Shown: positions 18,385-27,249, numbered from the stretch's first letter. The stretch: DNA of 32,306 nt from Candidatus Woesearchaeota archaeon (GCA_018692915.1 JABHLG010000008.1:1-32306); one strand, 5' to 3'. The notes: a model not told the origin generated them from the sequence alone. Numbers and translations: made by a program.

Positions 18385-18512
18385 TAGCCCCACCAGGATT
18401 CGAACCTAGGTCCCCCGGCCCAGAACCGGAGATGAATTGTCCAGAGTTTATCGTTTTTGCGAACTTTTGTGCGAAGCAAAAAATCTCTGATTGACCACTA
18501 CACTATGGGGCT
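18385..18512 (-). tRNA. tRNA-Gln(CTG) with a 55-nt intron near the D-arm/anticodon-arm junction
   Basis: Minus strand: AGCCCCA/TGGGGCT-A acceptor, GTGT D-stem, intact anticodon arm TCCGG-TTCTGGG-CCGGG, T-arm CTAGG-TTCGAAT-CCTGG; removing 55 nt gives 73 nt. Confidence 0.85.
18436..18490 (-). other. tRNA-Gln non-canonical intron (about position 21/22; junction can slide 3 nt to 18433..18487)
   Basis: Bulge-helix-bulge-like pairing: GTC-[AAT]-CAGAG with CTCTG-GAC-[AAT]. Confidence 0.75.
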
Positions 18513-18612
18513 ATAAAAAATTGCTTAGCAATTTTCTAAACCGCGAATATATGATTCGTCGGTATAATAGTAAGTGTTTTAATCTCATTTTAAAGTCTTT
18601 TGTTATACAAAA

Positions 18613-18684
18613 GGGCCTGTAGTATAGTGGATAGAACGGTTGGTTGCGGACCGACAGACGGGAGTTCAATTCTTCCCAGGCCCG
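18613..18684 (+). tRNA. tRNA-Arg(GCG), intronless
   Basis: GGGCCTG/CAGGCCC acceptor, anticodon arm GTTGG-TTGCGGA-CCGAC, T-arm GGGAG-TTCAATT-CTTCC. Confidence 0.92.
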
Positions 18685-18722
18685 GTTCAAAACCTATTTA
18701 TTACATTAAACACATTAATTTT

Positions 18723-19724
18723 ATGAGAAAGTTAGCTCTGCTTCTGCTACTGGTTTTAATTCCCCTAGCATTAGCTTCTGACTTTAAAAATCTAAAGGCA
18801 GGAGATTCTATTGAAGATGAAGGTTGGAACGTATCAATTTTAAGAGTTTATCCTGATAGCAGTGTTCAATTTCAGGTTTTTTTAGACCCAAATAAATCAA
18901 TAGTTGAACAAATTGAACTGGGTGAGAATTATACTTTTGATGGAATAAATATTAATGTTACTAATGTTTTCTATGACCCTGAGCCATATTTAACATTAAT
19001 AGATATTCATACAGAAGTATTAATAAAAAACACTTGTGAAAAAAATAGTGATTGTAATGATTCTGATTCTTGTACAATTGATTATTGCAAGGGATATCCA
19101 TTAACTTGTGAGGATAATTATATTAATATTACAGATTGCATTAGTGGAGATAATTGCTGTCAATCTGGATGTAATTGGGCTAAGGACAAAGATTGCCCAA
19201 GATATACATGTAATCAAAATAAAGATTGTAATGATCTTAACATATCAACAAATGATACTTGTGCATCTAACAATACTTGTGAATTCACTGCAATAATAAA
19301 ATGTATAACAGGTGACAAAATCTGCCCAGATAACTGCACATATACATCAAAATCATTAGATAATCGCGACTTAGATTGCTCGCAGGATAATGAATGCATT
19401 GGCCATATTGATTGTGATGATGGAAATGAATCAACTAACGATTTGTGTATTGCAGAACCAGATACTTCTGCAAAAAATTGTGTGTATGAAAAAATCATCC
19501 AAATAGCTGAGCCAGTTATTGATGAAGATACTTCAAAACCAGATATAGAATATTCAGATCCGCCGATTGCAACTAACAAACAAATCGATAAAGTATTAGA
19601 AAAAATGCCTTTCTTAAAGAATCCCGCAGTCTTAGCATTAATTTCAATTATAGTAATTTCTTATGTTTTACTTGTATTTTTTAAATTCAGACCAGAAGAA
19701 CCAATTATGTATGGCACACATTAA
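18723..19724 (+). CDS. secreted/membrane-anchored Cys- and Asp-rich surface protein
   Basis: Signal peptide MRKLALLLLLVLIPLALA at ATG 18723 (the upstream part of the track ORF is the tRNA-Arg gene), Cys-rich repeats (DCNDSDSC, DCNDLNISTNDTC, DCDDGNESTNDLC), C-terminal TM. Confidence 0.75.
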   Translation: MRKLALLLLLVLIPLALASDFKNLKAGDSIEDEGWNVSILRVYPDSSVQFQVFLDPNKSIVEQIELGENYTFDGININVTNVFYDPEPYLTLIDIHTEVLIKNTCEKNSDCNDSDSCTIDYCKGYPLTCEDNYINITDCISGDNCCQSGCNWAKDKDCPRYTCNQNKDCNDLNISTNDTCASNNTCEFTAIIKCITGDKICPDNCTYTSKSLDNRDLDCSQDNECIGHIDCDDGNESTNDLCIAEPDTSAKNCVYEKIIQIAEPVIDEDTSKPDIEYSDPPIATNKQIDKVLEKMPFLKNPAVLALISIIVISYVLLVFFKFRPEEPIMYGTH

Positions 19725-19765
19725 CAAAATTTAAAAAGATGAAGTAAGATGAAGAGCTGATTAAC

Positions 19766-20185
19766 ATGCCAATAATAGGTCATCAAATAACAAAAATTTT
19801 AGGTAAGAGAGGGGAGCCTGAAAAGAACCTCAAAATAAATGCTAATGTAGAGCTTAAAGACGTGCGAAAGCATGATGTTTTTATAGCTGGCGATAAAAAA
19901 CCTTCTTTGGACTTTGAATTTGAATTCACAATCAAATATGGTGAAACTGCTGGTGGAATTAACATCAACGGAATCTTATTTTACACAGGAGACAAAGCTG
20001 AATTAGACAAACTAGATAAAATGTGGAAAAAAGACAAAAAGCTTGAGCCAGATATGGTTATAGGTGTTTTAAATAGAGCTATGGAACTAGGTTATATTGA
20101 ATCTATACCCTTATCAGAAAGACTTAGACTCCCACCTCCAATGAGACTTCCTCACTTTGTCAAAGAAGAGAATCAAAAGAAATAA
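19766..20185 (+). CDS. hypothetical protein, possible SecB-like fold
   Basis: 139 aa; FEFEFTIKYGETAGGININGILFYTGD...W...VIGVLNRAMELGYIESIPLSERLRLPPPMRLPHF. Confidence 0.5.
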   Translation: MPIIGHQITKILGKRGEPEKNLKINANVELKDVRKHDVFIAGDKKPSLDFEFEFTIKYGETAGGININGILFYTGDKAELDKLDKMWKKDKKLEPDMVIGVLNRAMELGYIESIPLSERLRLPPPMRLPHFVKEENQKK

Positions 20186-20214
20186 GTTTTTAACTCTTCT
20201 TTTCTATTTTTTTT

Positions 20215-20961
20215 ATGTATACATTCCTAAAGATACCTTTTGATGCAGGAAACCCTACGGGAAAGAAAGGCACTGCTAGCTCTCCAGAAAAGATATTTAA
20301 AATTCTAAAAAAGAAAGCTACTGAAGTAATGATTAATCAATCAAACTTTGATGAATCAATGAAAAACATTGAAGCTACAGCACTAAAAGAGTTTAAATCA
20401 GGAAACCAAGTTTGTTCTGTTGGTGGCGACCATTCAATTACATATCCTTTAGTCAAAGCTGCTTCGAAAGTTCACAAAGACCTTGCTCTAATTTATTTTG
20501 ATGCACACTTAGATTGTGAAGATGATTTCTTACCACCTAGCCATGAAGATGTAATTCGAGCAATTGTTAAGAAAAAATTAGTAAAACCACAAAACATCGT
20601 TATAATCGGTGCTAGGAAATTTTGGAAGAAAGAAGTTGAATTCATAAAAAAGCACAATATAGAAGTTATTTATGGTCCTGTTGGGCGCTCTGATATTGAA
20701 AAATATATTAAAAATTTCTCAAAAAAGCATAAGCATATCTACATTTCGGTAGATATAGATGTGTTTGACCCAACTATTGCTCCAGACACAGGATATCCAG
20801 AAAAACATGGTTTTACCGAAGAGGAGTTTCGCAAATTTACTGAAAATCTGGACTTCAAGAGAATTATAGGTTTAGATTTAGTAGAAGTAGCACAGTCTAG
20901 CGAAAAAGAGCAAAAGACGATTACGCTGGCTTCGCGTGTAATCGGGTTTTTACTAGGTTAA
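20215..20961 (+). CDS. arginase/agmatinase-family ureohydrolase
   Basis: GGDHSITYP, DAHLDCEDD, SVDIDVFDPTIAPDTGYPE metal-binding motifs. Confidence 0.92.
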   Translation: MYTFLKIPFDAGNPTGKKGTASSPEKIFKILKKKATEVMINQSNFDESMKNIEATALKEFKSGNQVCSVGGDHSITYPLVKAASKVHKDLALIYFDAHLDCEDDFLPPSHEDVIRAIVKKKLVKPQNIVIIGARKFWKKEVEFIKKHNIEVIYGPVGRSDIEKYIKNFSKKHKHIYISVDIDVFDPTIAPDTGYPEKHGFTEEEFRKFTENLDFKRIIGLDLVEVAQSSEKEQKTITLASRVIGFLLG

Positions 20962-21023
20962 AGTAACAACTTTTTCGAAACCTATATATATTTTATGTTC
21001 TATAGTTTAAACAGGAGATTACA

Positions 21024-21317
21024 ATGAGTACATTATGGTTAAAAAAACAGAAAACCCACAACATATTTTTACGGGAAAAGCCGATTGAACTGCTATTATG
21101 CTTGATGAACCAAAACACTAAAGCTAAATACCCATCTATGCTAGCAAAAGAAGCAAAATGCACATACAGTCACACAGTACATTTATTACAAAAGATGGAA
21201 GCAAATGGGCTTGTAAAATTTGAGAAAAAGGGTAGACTTAAGTTAGTTGGCTTAACTAAGAAAGGCGAACAAGTTTCAGACCTTTTTGAACAAGTTGGAA
21301 GAACATTAGTCCATTAA
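21024..21317 (+). CDS. winged-helix (MarR-like) DNA-binding protein
   Basis: 97 aa; MLAKEAKCTYSHTVHLLQKMEANGLVKFEKKGRLKLVGLTKKGEQ; GGAG upstream. Confidence 0.75.
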   Translation: MSTLWLKKQKTHNIFLREKPIELLLCLMNQNTKAKYPSMLAKEAKCTYSHTVHLLQKMEANGLVKFEKKGRLKLVGLTKKGEQVSDLFEQVGRTLVH

Positions 21318-21423
21318 ACCAACTTTCTTTTTAATTTTTTTATTAAATTTTATTATTTTTTAGCAAACAGCCATATCAAAACCTATATAAATCACTCTAT
21401 CCTATCGTATTTAAGGTGAAATT

Positions 21424-21582
21424 ATGGTTGAAGGATATTGTGTAAAGTGTAAAGCTAAACAAGAAATGAGTAACGCAGAAGAAGTTACTATGAAAAACGG
21501 TAGAAAAGCTATGAAAGGTAAGTGTCCAAAGTGTGATACAGGTATGTACCGAATCACTGGTGGCGGAGCTAAAAAGAAATAA
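21424..21582 (+). CDS. small zinc-ribbon protein (DUF5679-like)
   Basis: 52 aa: MVEGYCVKCKAKQEMSNAEEVTMKNGRKAMKGKCPKCDTGMYRITGGGAKKK; two CxxC motifs; absent from ORF track by length. Confidence 0.85.
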   Translation: MVEGYCVKCKAKQEMSNAEEVTMKNGRKAMKGKCPKCDTGMYRITGGGAKKK

Positions 21583-21691
21583 CGCCAATTGCTATGCAAT
21601 TTGCGGGATTGAAAATCTTTGATTTCCAATAAATCGTTTTTCTTATTTAATTTTTTATTTTTATTATATAATTCATCCTAATCAAATATTT

Positions 21692-22288
21692 TTAATTCTT
21701 AATTTTAGTATATCCTTGCGCTTTATATTTATCAACAAGCGCGTTATATATTTTTGGTAAAACTCGATTTTTTCCTTTTAAATTACGAAGTTGTTGTGTT
21801 GTTGACAAAATTATCTCAATTGTTCGTTGATTATTATCTAACTTAGGAATATGACTTACTGAATTTTTAGTTCCAAAAGATTTAATTTCAATCGGCTTAT
21901 ATGCCCAATTATTATCGCCAATTATGATCTCGAAAACAGGTTCACCCTCAGCAGTTACAAGATATTCTCCAGGTAAGCGCCGATCATTCCATTCACCAAC
22001 ATGATCAATCATTCTGTAAGTAAAATCATTAATCATTCTATGTCTATGCACTGTACGCAAAGCTTCAGCAACAAATTCAACATCATTTAATTCCATAATT
22101 TTATTATGAGATCCACGATATATAGAATCAATAGGTATTTCACAATTGTATGGTCCTATTTTAACAAAGTTCTGACGTTTATTCATTTTTTTTAGAGGAT
22201 TCTGGCGGTAAAACGTAACTATAACTTCACCATCAGTTAAAGCCTTTTTTTTATGGTCCCACTCAAATTCTATTCTTTTTTCTATCAT
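21692..22288 (-). CDS. hypothetical protein
   Basis: 198-aa ORF, no family recognised. Confidence 0.65.
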   Translation of the reverse strand: MIEKRIEFEWDHKKKALTDGEVIVTFYRQNPLKKMNKRQNFVKIGPYNCEIPIDSIYRGSHNKIMELNDVEFVAEALRTVHRHRMINDFTYRMIDHVGEWNDRRLPGEYLVTAEGEPVFEIIIGDNNWAYKPIEIKSFGTKNSVSHIPKLDNNQRTIEIILSTTQQLRNLKGKNRVLPKIYNALVDKYKAQGYTKIKN

Positions 22289-22359
22289 ATATATGATACA
22301 GAATAAACTTTAAAACTATTTATATAAATTAAAATAAATAAATAAATAAGAGCGAGCAA

Positions 22360-23124
22360 TTAAGCTAGCTCAAATTCTGCATAAACTCTTGCTGAGACTT
22401 CTACATCACCTGCAAGGATTTGTGTATCTGCATGAACTCCACCAGCTACAGCTGAAGCTTCTTCAATCTCTGCATAAGCCATTCTATGCACACCATAATC
22501 CCAACTAGAATCGCTAATTGAAATCACTCTATAGACTTTCAATCCCATTCCAGCAGCTAATGCGTCTGCTTTTGTTCGTGCATCTCTTGTTGCCTTTTCC
22601 AAAGCATCTGCTTTTAATTCATTTTGTTCTTCTTCACTAACTGAAAATCGAACATTGTGAATATTATTTGCGCCACCTTCAATAGCTGCATCTAAATAAA
22701 TTCCAACTAAATCAAGTTTATCTGTAGTAACTTCTAATGTATGGCTAGCATGATATGTTGACTCACAATCAGAATCATCTCTACCATAATAACCAGTTTC
22801 ACAAACAGGTCTATCCCATAAATTATAGTTCAGAGTTTTGAAATCATCATCTGAAAGTCCTGCTTTTCTAAGAGCTACTAAAACATTGGCCATCTCATCT
22901 GAATTTTCTTTCTGAGCAGCGGCAGCTGTATCAGCTTCGTTTTCAAAACCAATTACAATTGTCGCTTCTGTTGGTTCTGTTGTTGCTGTATATTCACCAT
23001 TTACTGAAACAGTTTGACCACTTGGATTAACATTAGGCAAATCAATATCTGCTGCAGAAATAACTGCAACCATAGCAATAGCAATAGATACTATTGTTAT
23101 AATCATCATATGTTGATTTTTCAT
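22360..23124 (-). CDS. SIMPL-domain (DUF541) secreted protein
   Basis: Signal peptide, TVSVNGEYTATTEPTEATIVIGFE, ...DALEKATRDARTKADALAAGMGLKVYRVISISDSS. Confidence 0.88.
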   Translation of the reverse strand: MKNQHMMIITIVSIAIAMVAVISAADIDLPNVNPSGQTVSVNGEYTATTEPTEATIVIGFENEADTAAAAQKENSDEMANVLVALRKAGLSDDDFKTLNYNLWDRPVCETGYYGRDDSDCESTYHASHTLEVTTDKLDLVGIYLDAAIEGGANNIHNVRFSVSEEEQNELKADALEKATRDARTKADALAAGMGLKVYRVISISDSSWDYGVHRMAYAEIEEASAVAGGVHADTQILAGDVEVSARVYAEFELA

Positions 23125-23148
23125 TGTAATAATACAAGAATTTAATCA

Positions 23149-23205
23149 TTTATAAGATTCTAGATAGCTACGAATTGTTTCGTAGTAACTAATAATTCTT
23201 ATAAA
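23149..23205. promoter_or_regulatory. symmetric divergent promoter/operator
   Basis: TTTATAAGA (23149-23157) ... CTACGAA-TTGT-TTCGTAG (23168-23185) ... TCTTATAAA (23197-23205). Confidence 0.6.
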
Positions 23206-23225
23206 ATACGATAATAAATTACTTA

Positions 23226-23642
23226 ATGGGAAATGGTCGTAATATTGCAGAAGAACAAAAAGATAATAAAGTTGAAATATACAAAGCAAGATTAGCTAAA
23301 CAATTAATCAAAGATGGAATTGTTTCTAAAAAAGATATGTTAGAAATATGTGAAATGGGTTTTGATACCAGCATAACTATATCCAGATCTAAGTCTATTG
23401 ATTATCATGTAATGGCTATAAATAATCAACCATCTGAACTTGAGTATGCTATTAGCAAAAGCGTTGATGGAAATAGATATAAATTACTATTCCACAGCAA
23501 TGGTGATATTAAAATATTAGAATTATGTACGGGTGAATATGGATATGAAGAACACACTAATTCATATATGGCATATCAACGATTCAAAGAAATACTAATG
23601 GAAAAACACGACCCGCTAAAAGAAACAAGAAGTCCATTATAA
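23226..23642 (+). CDS. hypothetical protein
   Basis: 138-aa ORF with divergent promoter. Confidence 0.6.
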   Translation: MGNGRNIAEEQKDNKVEIYKARLAKQLIKDGIVSKKDMLEICEMGFDTSITISRSKSIDYHVMAINNQPSELEYAISKSVDGNRYKLLFHSNGDIKILELCTGEYGYEEHTNSYMAYQRFKEILMEKHDPLKETRSPL

Positions 23643-23647
23643 TAATT

Positions 23648-24226
23648 TTATTTAACTCGTTTTTTAAGCAAATAAAGAACTAACATTACTAATCCTGCAG
23701 CAACCATAAACCAAAACCATAATTGTGGCTCTGCCTGGCTAATATTAACTGCAGACGCTACTGCAGGTTCTACAAGAACATCAGATGCTTGAGTTGATGA
23801 CATAGCTTCACGAGTTCCAAGTTTACTTGCAACTGATTCATCTAAAACAATACGACCACCATAAAACAGCTTCTGAGTTATAAATCCAGATACAGCAGAT
23901 ATACCTAAGATAGATGGAACAATCATTTTATTCAAAGCATCAATAAAGCTCGGCTGTTTTTCCTGTGGTGCAAAAACAAAGATTTCGCCAGCAGTTTCGT
24001 ACAACTTCATCTTATTACCTCGCTTTGACCATTTGTAATATCCTGACTTAATCAAACCTGCTTTTTCTAATTGTGTTATATTATAATCAACAGTTGTAAG
24101 TGGCAAATCTAACTCCTTAGCAATCTGAGATATTGACTTCTTCTTATCAAGAGCCTCAAGTATCTTACGAGCAGTCTTATTAGACAATATCTTCGCAGTC
24201 TTTGGAGATAAAAACTTTACAACCAT
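23648..24226 (-). CDS. membrane-tethered winged-helix transcriptional regulator
   Basis: N-terminal ArsR-like HTH (KILEALDKKKSISQIAKELDLPLTTVDYNITQLEKAGLI), hydrophobic segments, C-terminal TM + KKRVK. Confidence 0.8.
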   Translation of the reverse strand: MVVKFLSPKTAKILSNKTARKILEALDKKKSISQIAKELDLPLTTVDYNITQLEKAGLIKSGYYKWSKRGNKMKLYETAGEIFVFAPQEKQPSFIDALNKMIVPSILGISAVSGFITQKLFYGGRIVLDESVASKLGTREAMSSTQASDVLVEPAVASAVNISQAEPQLWFWFMVAAGLVMLVLYLLKKRVK

Positions 24227-24259
24227 AATTGCTATAAACTCAATAAAGTTAAAACACTT

Positions 24260-24640
24260 ATGAAAGCACTAACTTTACGCCAGCCATATGCAGAACTAAT
24301 GATTCAAGGTAAGAAAACAATTGAAATCCGAATGTGGAAGACTGACTTCCGTGGTGAGTTTTTAGTTCATTCTGCTAAGAAAACTTTTGAAAGAGATTGC
24401 TCAAAATTTGGATTTGATCCAAATACAATGGTTACAGGCAAGATTCTTGGTAGAGTAACTCTTGTTGATGTAAAAAAATATGAAACAGTTGAAGAATTTA
24501 ATGCTGATTTTGACAAACACAAAGCAGAAGCTCGCTGGTTTAGAAAGCCTTGCTATGGTTTCATTCTAGAAAACCCAAAGCGAATTGATACTCCAATCCC
24601 TGCCCGAGGCTCACTAACCTTCTTTGATCTTGATATTTAG
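24260..24640 (+). CDS. ASCH-domain protein
   Basis: ALTLRQPYAELMIQGKKTIEIRMWKTDFRGEFLVHSAKK. Confidence 0.88.
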   Translation: MKALTLRQPYAELMIQGKKTIEIRMWKTDFRGEFLVHSAKKTFERDCSKFGFDPNTMVTGKILGRVTLVDVKKYETVEEFNADFDKHKAEARWFRKPCYGFILENPKRIDTPIPARGSLTFFDLDI

Positions 24641-24673
24641 AACATTTTTTAACTTTTTCTCGCAGTTCATATA

Positions 24674-25045
24674 ATGAATAAATGGGCATATTTTAGAGAA
24701 AAACATATTGTTCAATCTAGTGAAATACTAGACACATTAAGAGGTGATTATAAAAATGCACTACATCATTTTTCACTTTGCTGTAAAGATGAAGAATTTG
24801 AACCACTTCAAAAATTTGAAGAATATTGCTTTGTAAATCTAGATAATGCAACTGCTGAAGAAATTATAATTACAGCAGTTATTGATGGACTAGTCGATCG
24901 AATTAATGACTTAGCTAAGAAAGGTTATTTTAAAGGTCGGATTGAAAAGGAAATTACACATAGGTTCTATGAAGTATTAGGTTCGATAGCAGCTGAACAA
25001 TATGATTATCATCTTAGAATAAACAAATGGCCTAAAGAAGCTTAG
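24674..25045 (+). CDS. hypothetical protein
   Basis: 123-aa ORF; 3' overlap with the convergent gene. Confidence 0.6.
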   Translation: MNKWAYFREKHIVQSSEILDTLRGDYKNALHHFSLCCKDEEFEPLQKFEEYCFVNLDNATAEEIIITAVIDGLVDRINDLAKKGYFKGRIEKEITHRFYEVLGSIAAEQYDYHLRINKWPKEA

Positions 25046-25448
25046 AATATTCTTTCAACCGCTCAACAGTTTGCTTTACTACAAATGGTTCTATAAAATT
25101 CTCAACAACAGCTGGAATTGATTCACAGATTTGATAACCGTCTTGCCGTTTCTCAACTAGCTTAAGATTACGAAGGCGTCTTAATTGACGTCTTATGTTT
25201 GGCGCTGATGCACCTCGCTTTTCTCCCAAAGCTCTTAAAATTTCAGTTGGCTCAAAGCCTTTTCCTTTGTTCTCTAACAAAAGTTCAAAAATATTAACAA
25301 TCACGTCTCTCGATTCTCCTGGTTGAAGCAATCCAACAGACAAAAGAAACTTCCTCATTAACTCTTTCCTATCCAACCCAACAGGACTTTCATACTTACG
25401 TATAGTTATTTCTTGCAAAGGTATGTCCTTCATAGAAGTTTTACTCAT
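25032..25448 (-). CDS. winged-helix DNA-binding protein
   Basis: 138 aa; EILRALGEKRGASAPNIRRQLRRLRNLKLVEKRQDGYQI. Confidence 0.65.
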   Translation of the reverse strand: MSKTSMKDIPLQEITIRKYESPVGLDRKELMRKFLLSVGLLQPGESRDVIVNIFELLLENKGKGFEPTEILRALGEKRGASAPNIRRQLRRLRNLKLVEKRQDGYQICESIPAVVENFIEPFVVKQTVERLKEYSKLL

Positions 25449-25521
25449 ATAAATTAAAAGAACTGATTATTTATCAAAGTTTCTAGCAAAATTATTTATA
25501 GAATTATATATTTAACTATAT

Positions 25522-26421
25522 ATGAGTCTGAATAATAACTATATTCTAATTGGTATTATACTCTTTGTAATCATAATCATACTTTTCTTTGTTCAATCTT
25601 CTATGCAATTCGATAGGCTAGAAGGTGATTTTTCAGCTGCACAACAGACAAGTGAAGGACAAATCCAAGTAATAGAAAAATATACATTAACTAATGGTCA
25701 AAGTCAAGATTTAGCGTTTGGTGGTGAGTATGTTTGGCACGCAGATTCAGGTCAAACTGCAAGAAATGTAATTATCAAGATGAACTCAGGTGATGAAATA
25801 GCGATATACACGAACCCTGAAACTGTCAAGCACATTGGCGGGTTAGCATACAGCAATGATTATATCTGGGGTGTTGACTGTCAACTACCATATGGCACTG
25901 ATTATCAAGGCAGTATTTACAAAATAGCTATAGATAAGCTAGAAGAAGGTCTAAGTTGGGACATTGCTATTAAAAGTAATTTTAGTGCAAGTTACCCTTA
26001 TACTAATCAAAACGCAGGTCTAACTTGTGAAGATGATGAATGCAGATTCTTGTGGCTAGCAAACTGGGGCGAACCTAGCTCAATATATAGAATAGACACA
26101 GAGAAAGCTATTGCAGATGGTTTTATCTCACAAGATAGCATCACTAGAACATTATTACCTAAAGGAATACACACAAACTTCCAAGGATTAGCATGGGCTA
26201 ATGAACACATATGGGTTACTGATTCAACACCTGGAAACCAAGCAATATTAAAAATAGACCAATTTGAAGGGTTCATTGTTCAAGAATATTCCTTAAATGA
26301 ATTTATACTTGAAGAAGACTGTCCAAAAAACGCATGCGAGGGAGAAGGTTTAGCATTTGATGGGGAGCACTTCTGGTTCAGCACTACTCGACCTCAAAAG
26401 CTATATAAGCTCGTAGTATGA
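25522..26421 (+). CDS. membrane-anchored beta-propeller-like extracytoplasmic protein
   Basis: N-terminal TM anchor; recurring LAFGGEYVWHAD, LAYSNDYIWGVD, LAWANEHIWVTDS, LAFDGEHFWFS blade-like motifs. Confidence 0.7.
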   Translation: MSLNNNYILIGIILFVIIIILFFVQSSMQFDRLEGDFSAAQQTSEGQIQVIEKYTLTNGQSQDLAFGGEYVWHADSGQTARNVIIKMNSGDEIAIYTNPETVKHIGGLAYSNDYIWGVDCQLPYGTDYQGSIYKIAIDKLEEGLSWDIAIKSNFSASYPYTNQNAGLTCEDDECRFLWLANWGEPSSIYRIDTEKAIADGFISQDSITRTLLPKGIHTNFQGLAWANEHIWVTDSTPGNQAILKIDQFEGFIVQEYSLNEFILEEDCPKNACEGEGLAFDGEHFWFSTTRPQKLYKLVV

Positions 26422-26572
26422 CGTTTTTAATAAAATTCTATCTATATATATTCTACATTTTATTATATTTTAGCGCAGTATAGCGTTTTTTGTACTTAAA
26501 ATCTCTAAAATCTGCTAAAAATAGCTAAATTACATAAACTGCAGCCATTTTACATTATTTTGCCTCTTTTCC

Positions 26573-26897
26573 ATATTGAAAAGAATAGTATATGTTTGCA
26601 ATATTGAAACAATATAAGGTATATTGCAATATTGTAAAGAATGTATTGTCGGTATATATATTTACTATATTGAAAAGAACTATTGGTCGTTTTCTAATTT
26701 AGGGCTAGAAAAGTAAGGATAACCTATAAGTATATTGCAATATTGCAAAGAACTATGTGTTTAATTTGTTAATGTATATATATTTGCAGTATTGAAAAGA
26801 ATTAACACTATTTTGCTCAAACTAGTGCCAAACAGGAACAAAACTTTTGATATATGATTAAAAGTTTTAATAGCATACTTACAATATTGTAAAGAAT
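26573..26897. repeat. seven-copy degenerate palindromic repeat cluster (core TTRCAATATTGYAA-AGAAY)
   Basis: ATATTG cores at 26573, 26601, 26629, 26667, 26740, 26789 (GTATTG) and 26884; perfect 14-nt palindromes TTGCAATATTGCAA (26735-26748) and TTACAATATTGTAA (26879-26892). Confidence 0.8.
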
Positions 26898-26915
26898 ATA
26901 TACAAAAAATAAAAA

Positions 26916-27182
26916 TTACTTACCATAAAGGTAACAACCTAATAGTATCAAAATAAATGATGCTCCTGCAAAGCCATTAGTAAGTATAATAGGCATATTG
27001 TTTAGTTCTAAGCCATATAATATCCATACAACTGTGCCTGCAAGTAGGCCAATATAAGTTATAACTGATATGTCCTTAGCACTTTTTCTTTGAAATATCT
27101 TAATAATTTGTGGTAAATTGAACAGTCCGCTTCCTATTCCAAACGCAGTTGCTAATGTTGCTAGTATTGACATCAAAGACAT
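26916..27182 (-). CDS. SemiSWEET (MtN3/PQ-loop) transporter
   Basis: 88 aa, 3 TM; LPQIIKIFQRKSAKDISVITYI ... VVWILYGL. Confidence 0.9.
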   Translation of the reverse strand: MSLMSILATLATAFGIGSGLFNLPQIIKIFQRKSAKDISVITYIGLLAGTVVWILYGLELNNMPIILTNGFAGASFILILLGCYLYGK

Positions 27183-27249
27183 TGCTTCTACGCATTATTA
27201 AACATATCTAAAAAAGAAAATATTATATGTAAGCACAACACAATATATT

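Noticed and set aside
18291-18479. ORF 18291..18479 (-)
   Set aside because: Overlaps the tRNA-Gln gene and the end of the DUF424 gene; no protein features
21692-22288. Possible LpxC-like similarity (NDVEFVAEALRTVHRHRMINDF)
   Set aside because: Only a loose resemblance; catalytic metal-binding histidines of LpxC could not be placed
26422-26572. Archaeal dif site for XerA in the AT-rich gap
   Set aside because: No 28-bp ATTGGATATAATCGGCCTTATATCTAAA-like dyad could be recognised by eye; needs a motif search of the whole genome
26573-26897. CRISPR array
   Set aside because: Repeats are short, degenerate, AT-rich and irregularly spaced (28-95 bp), with no cas genes in the window
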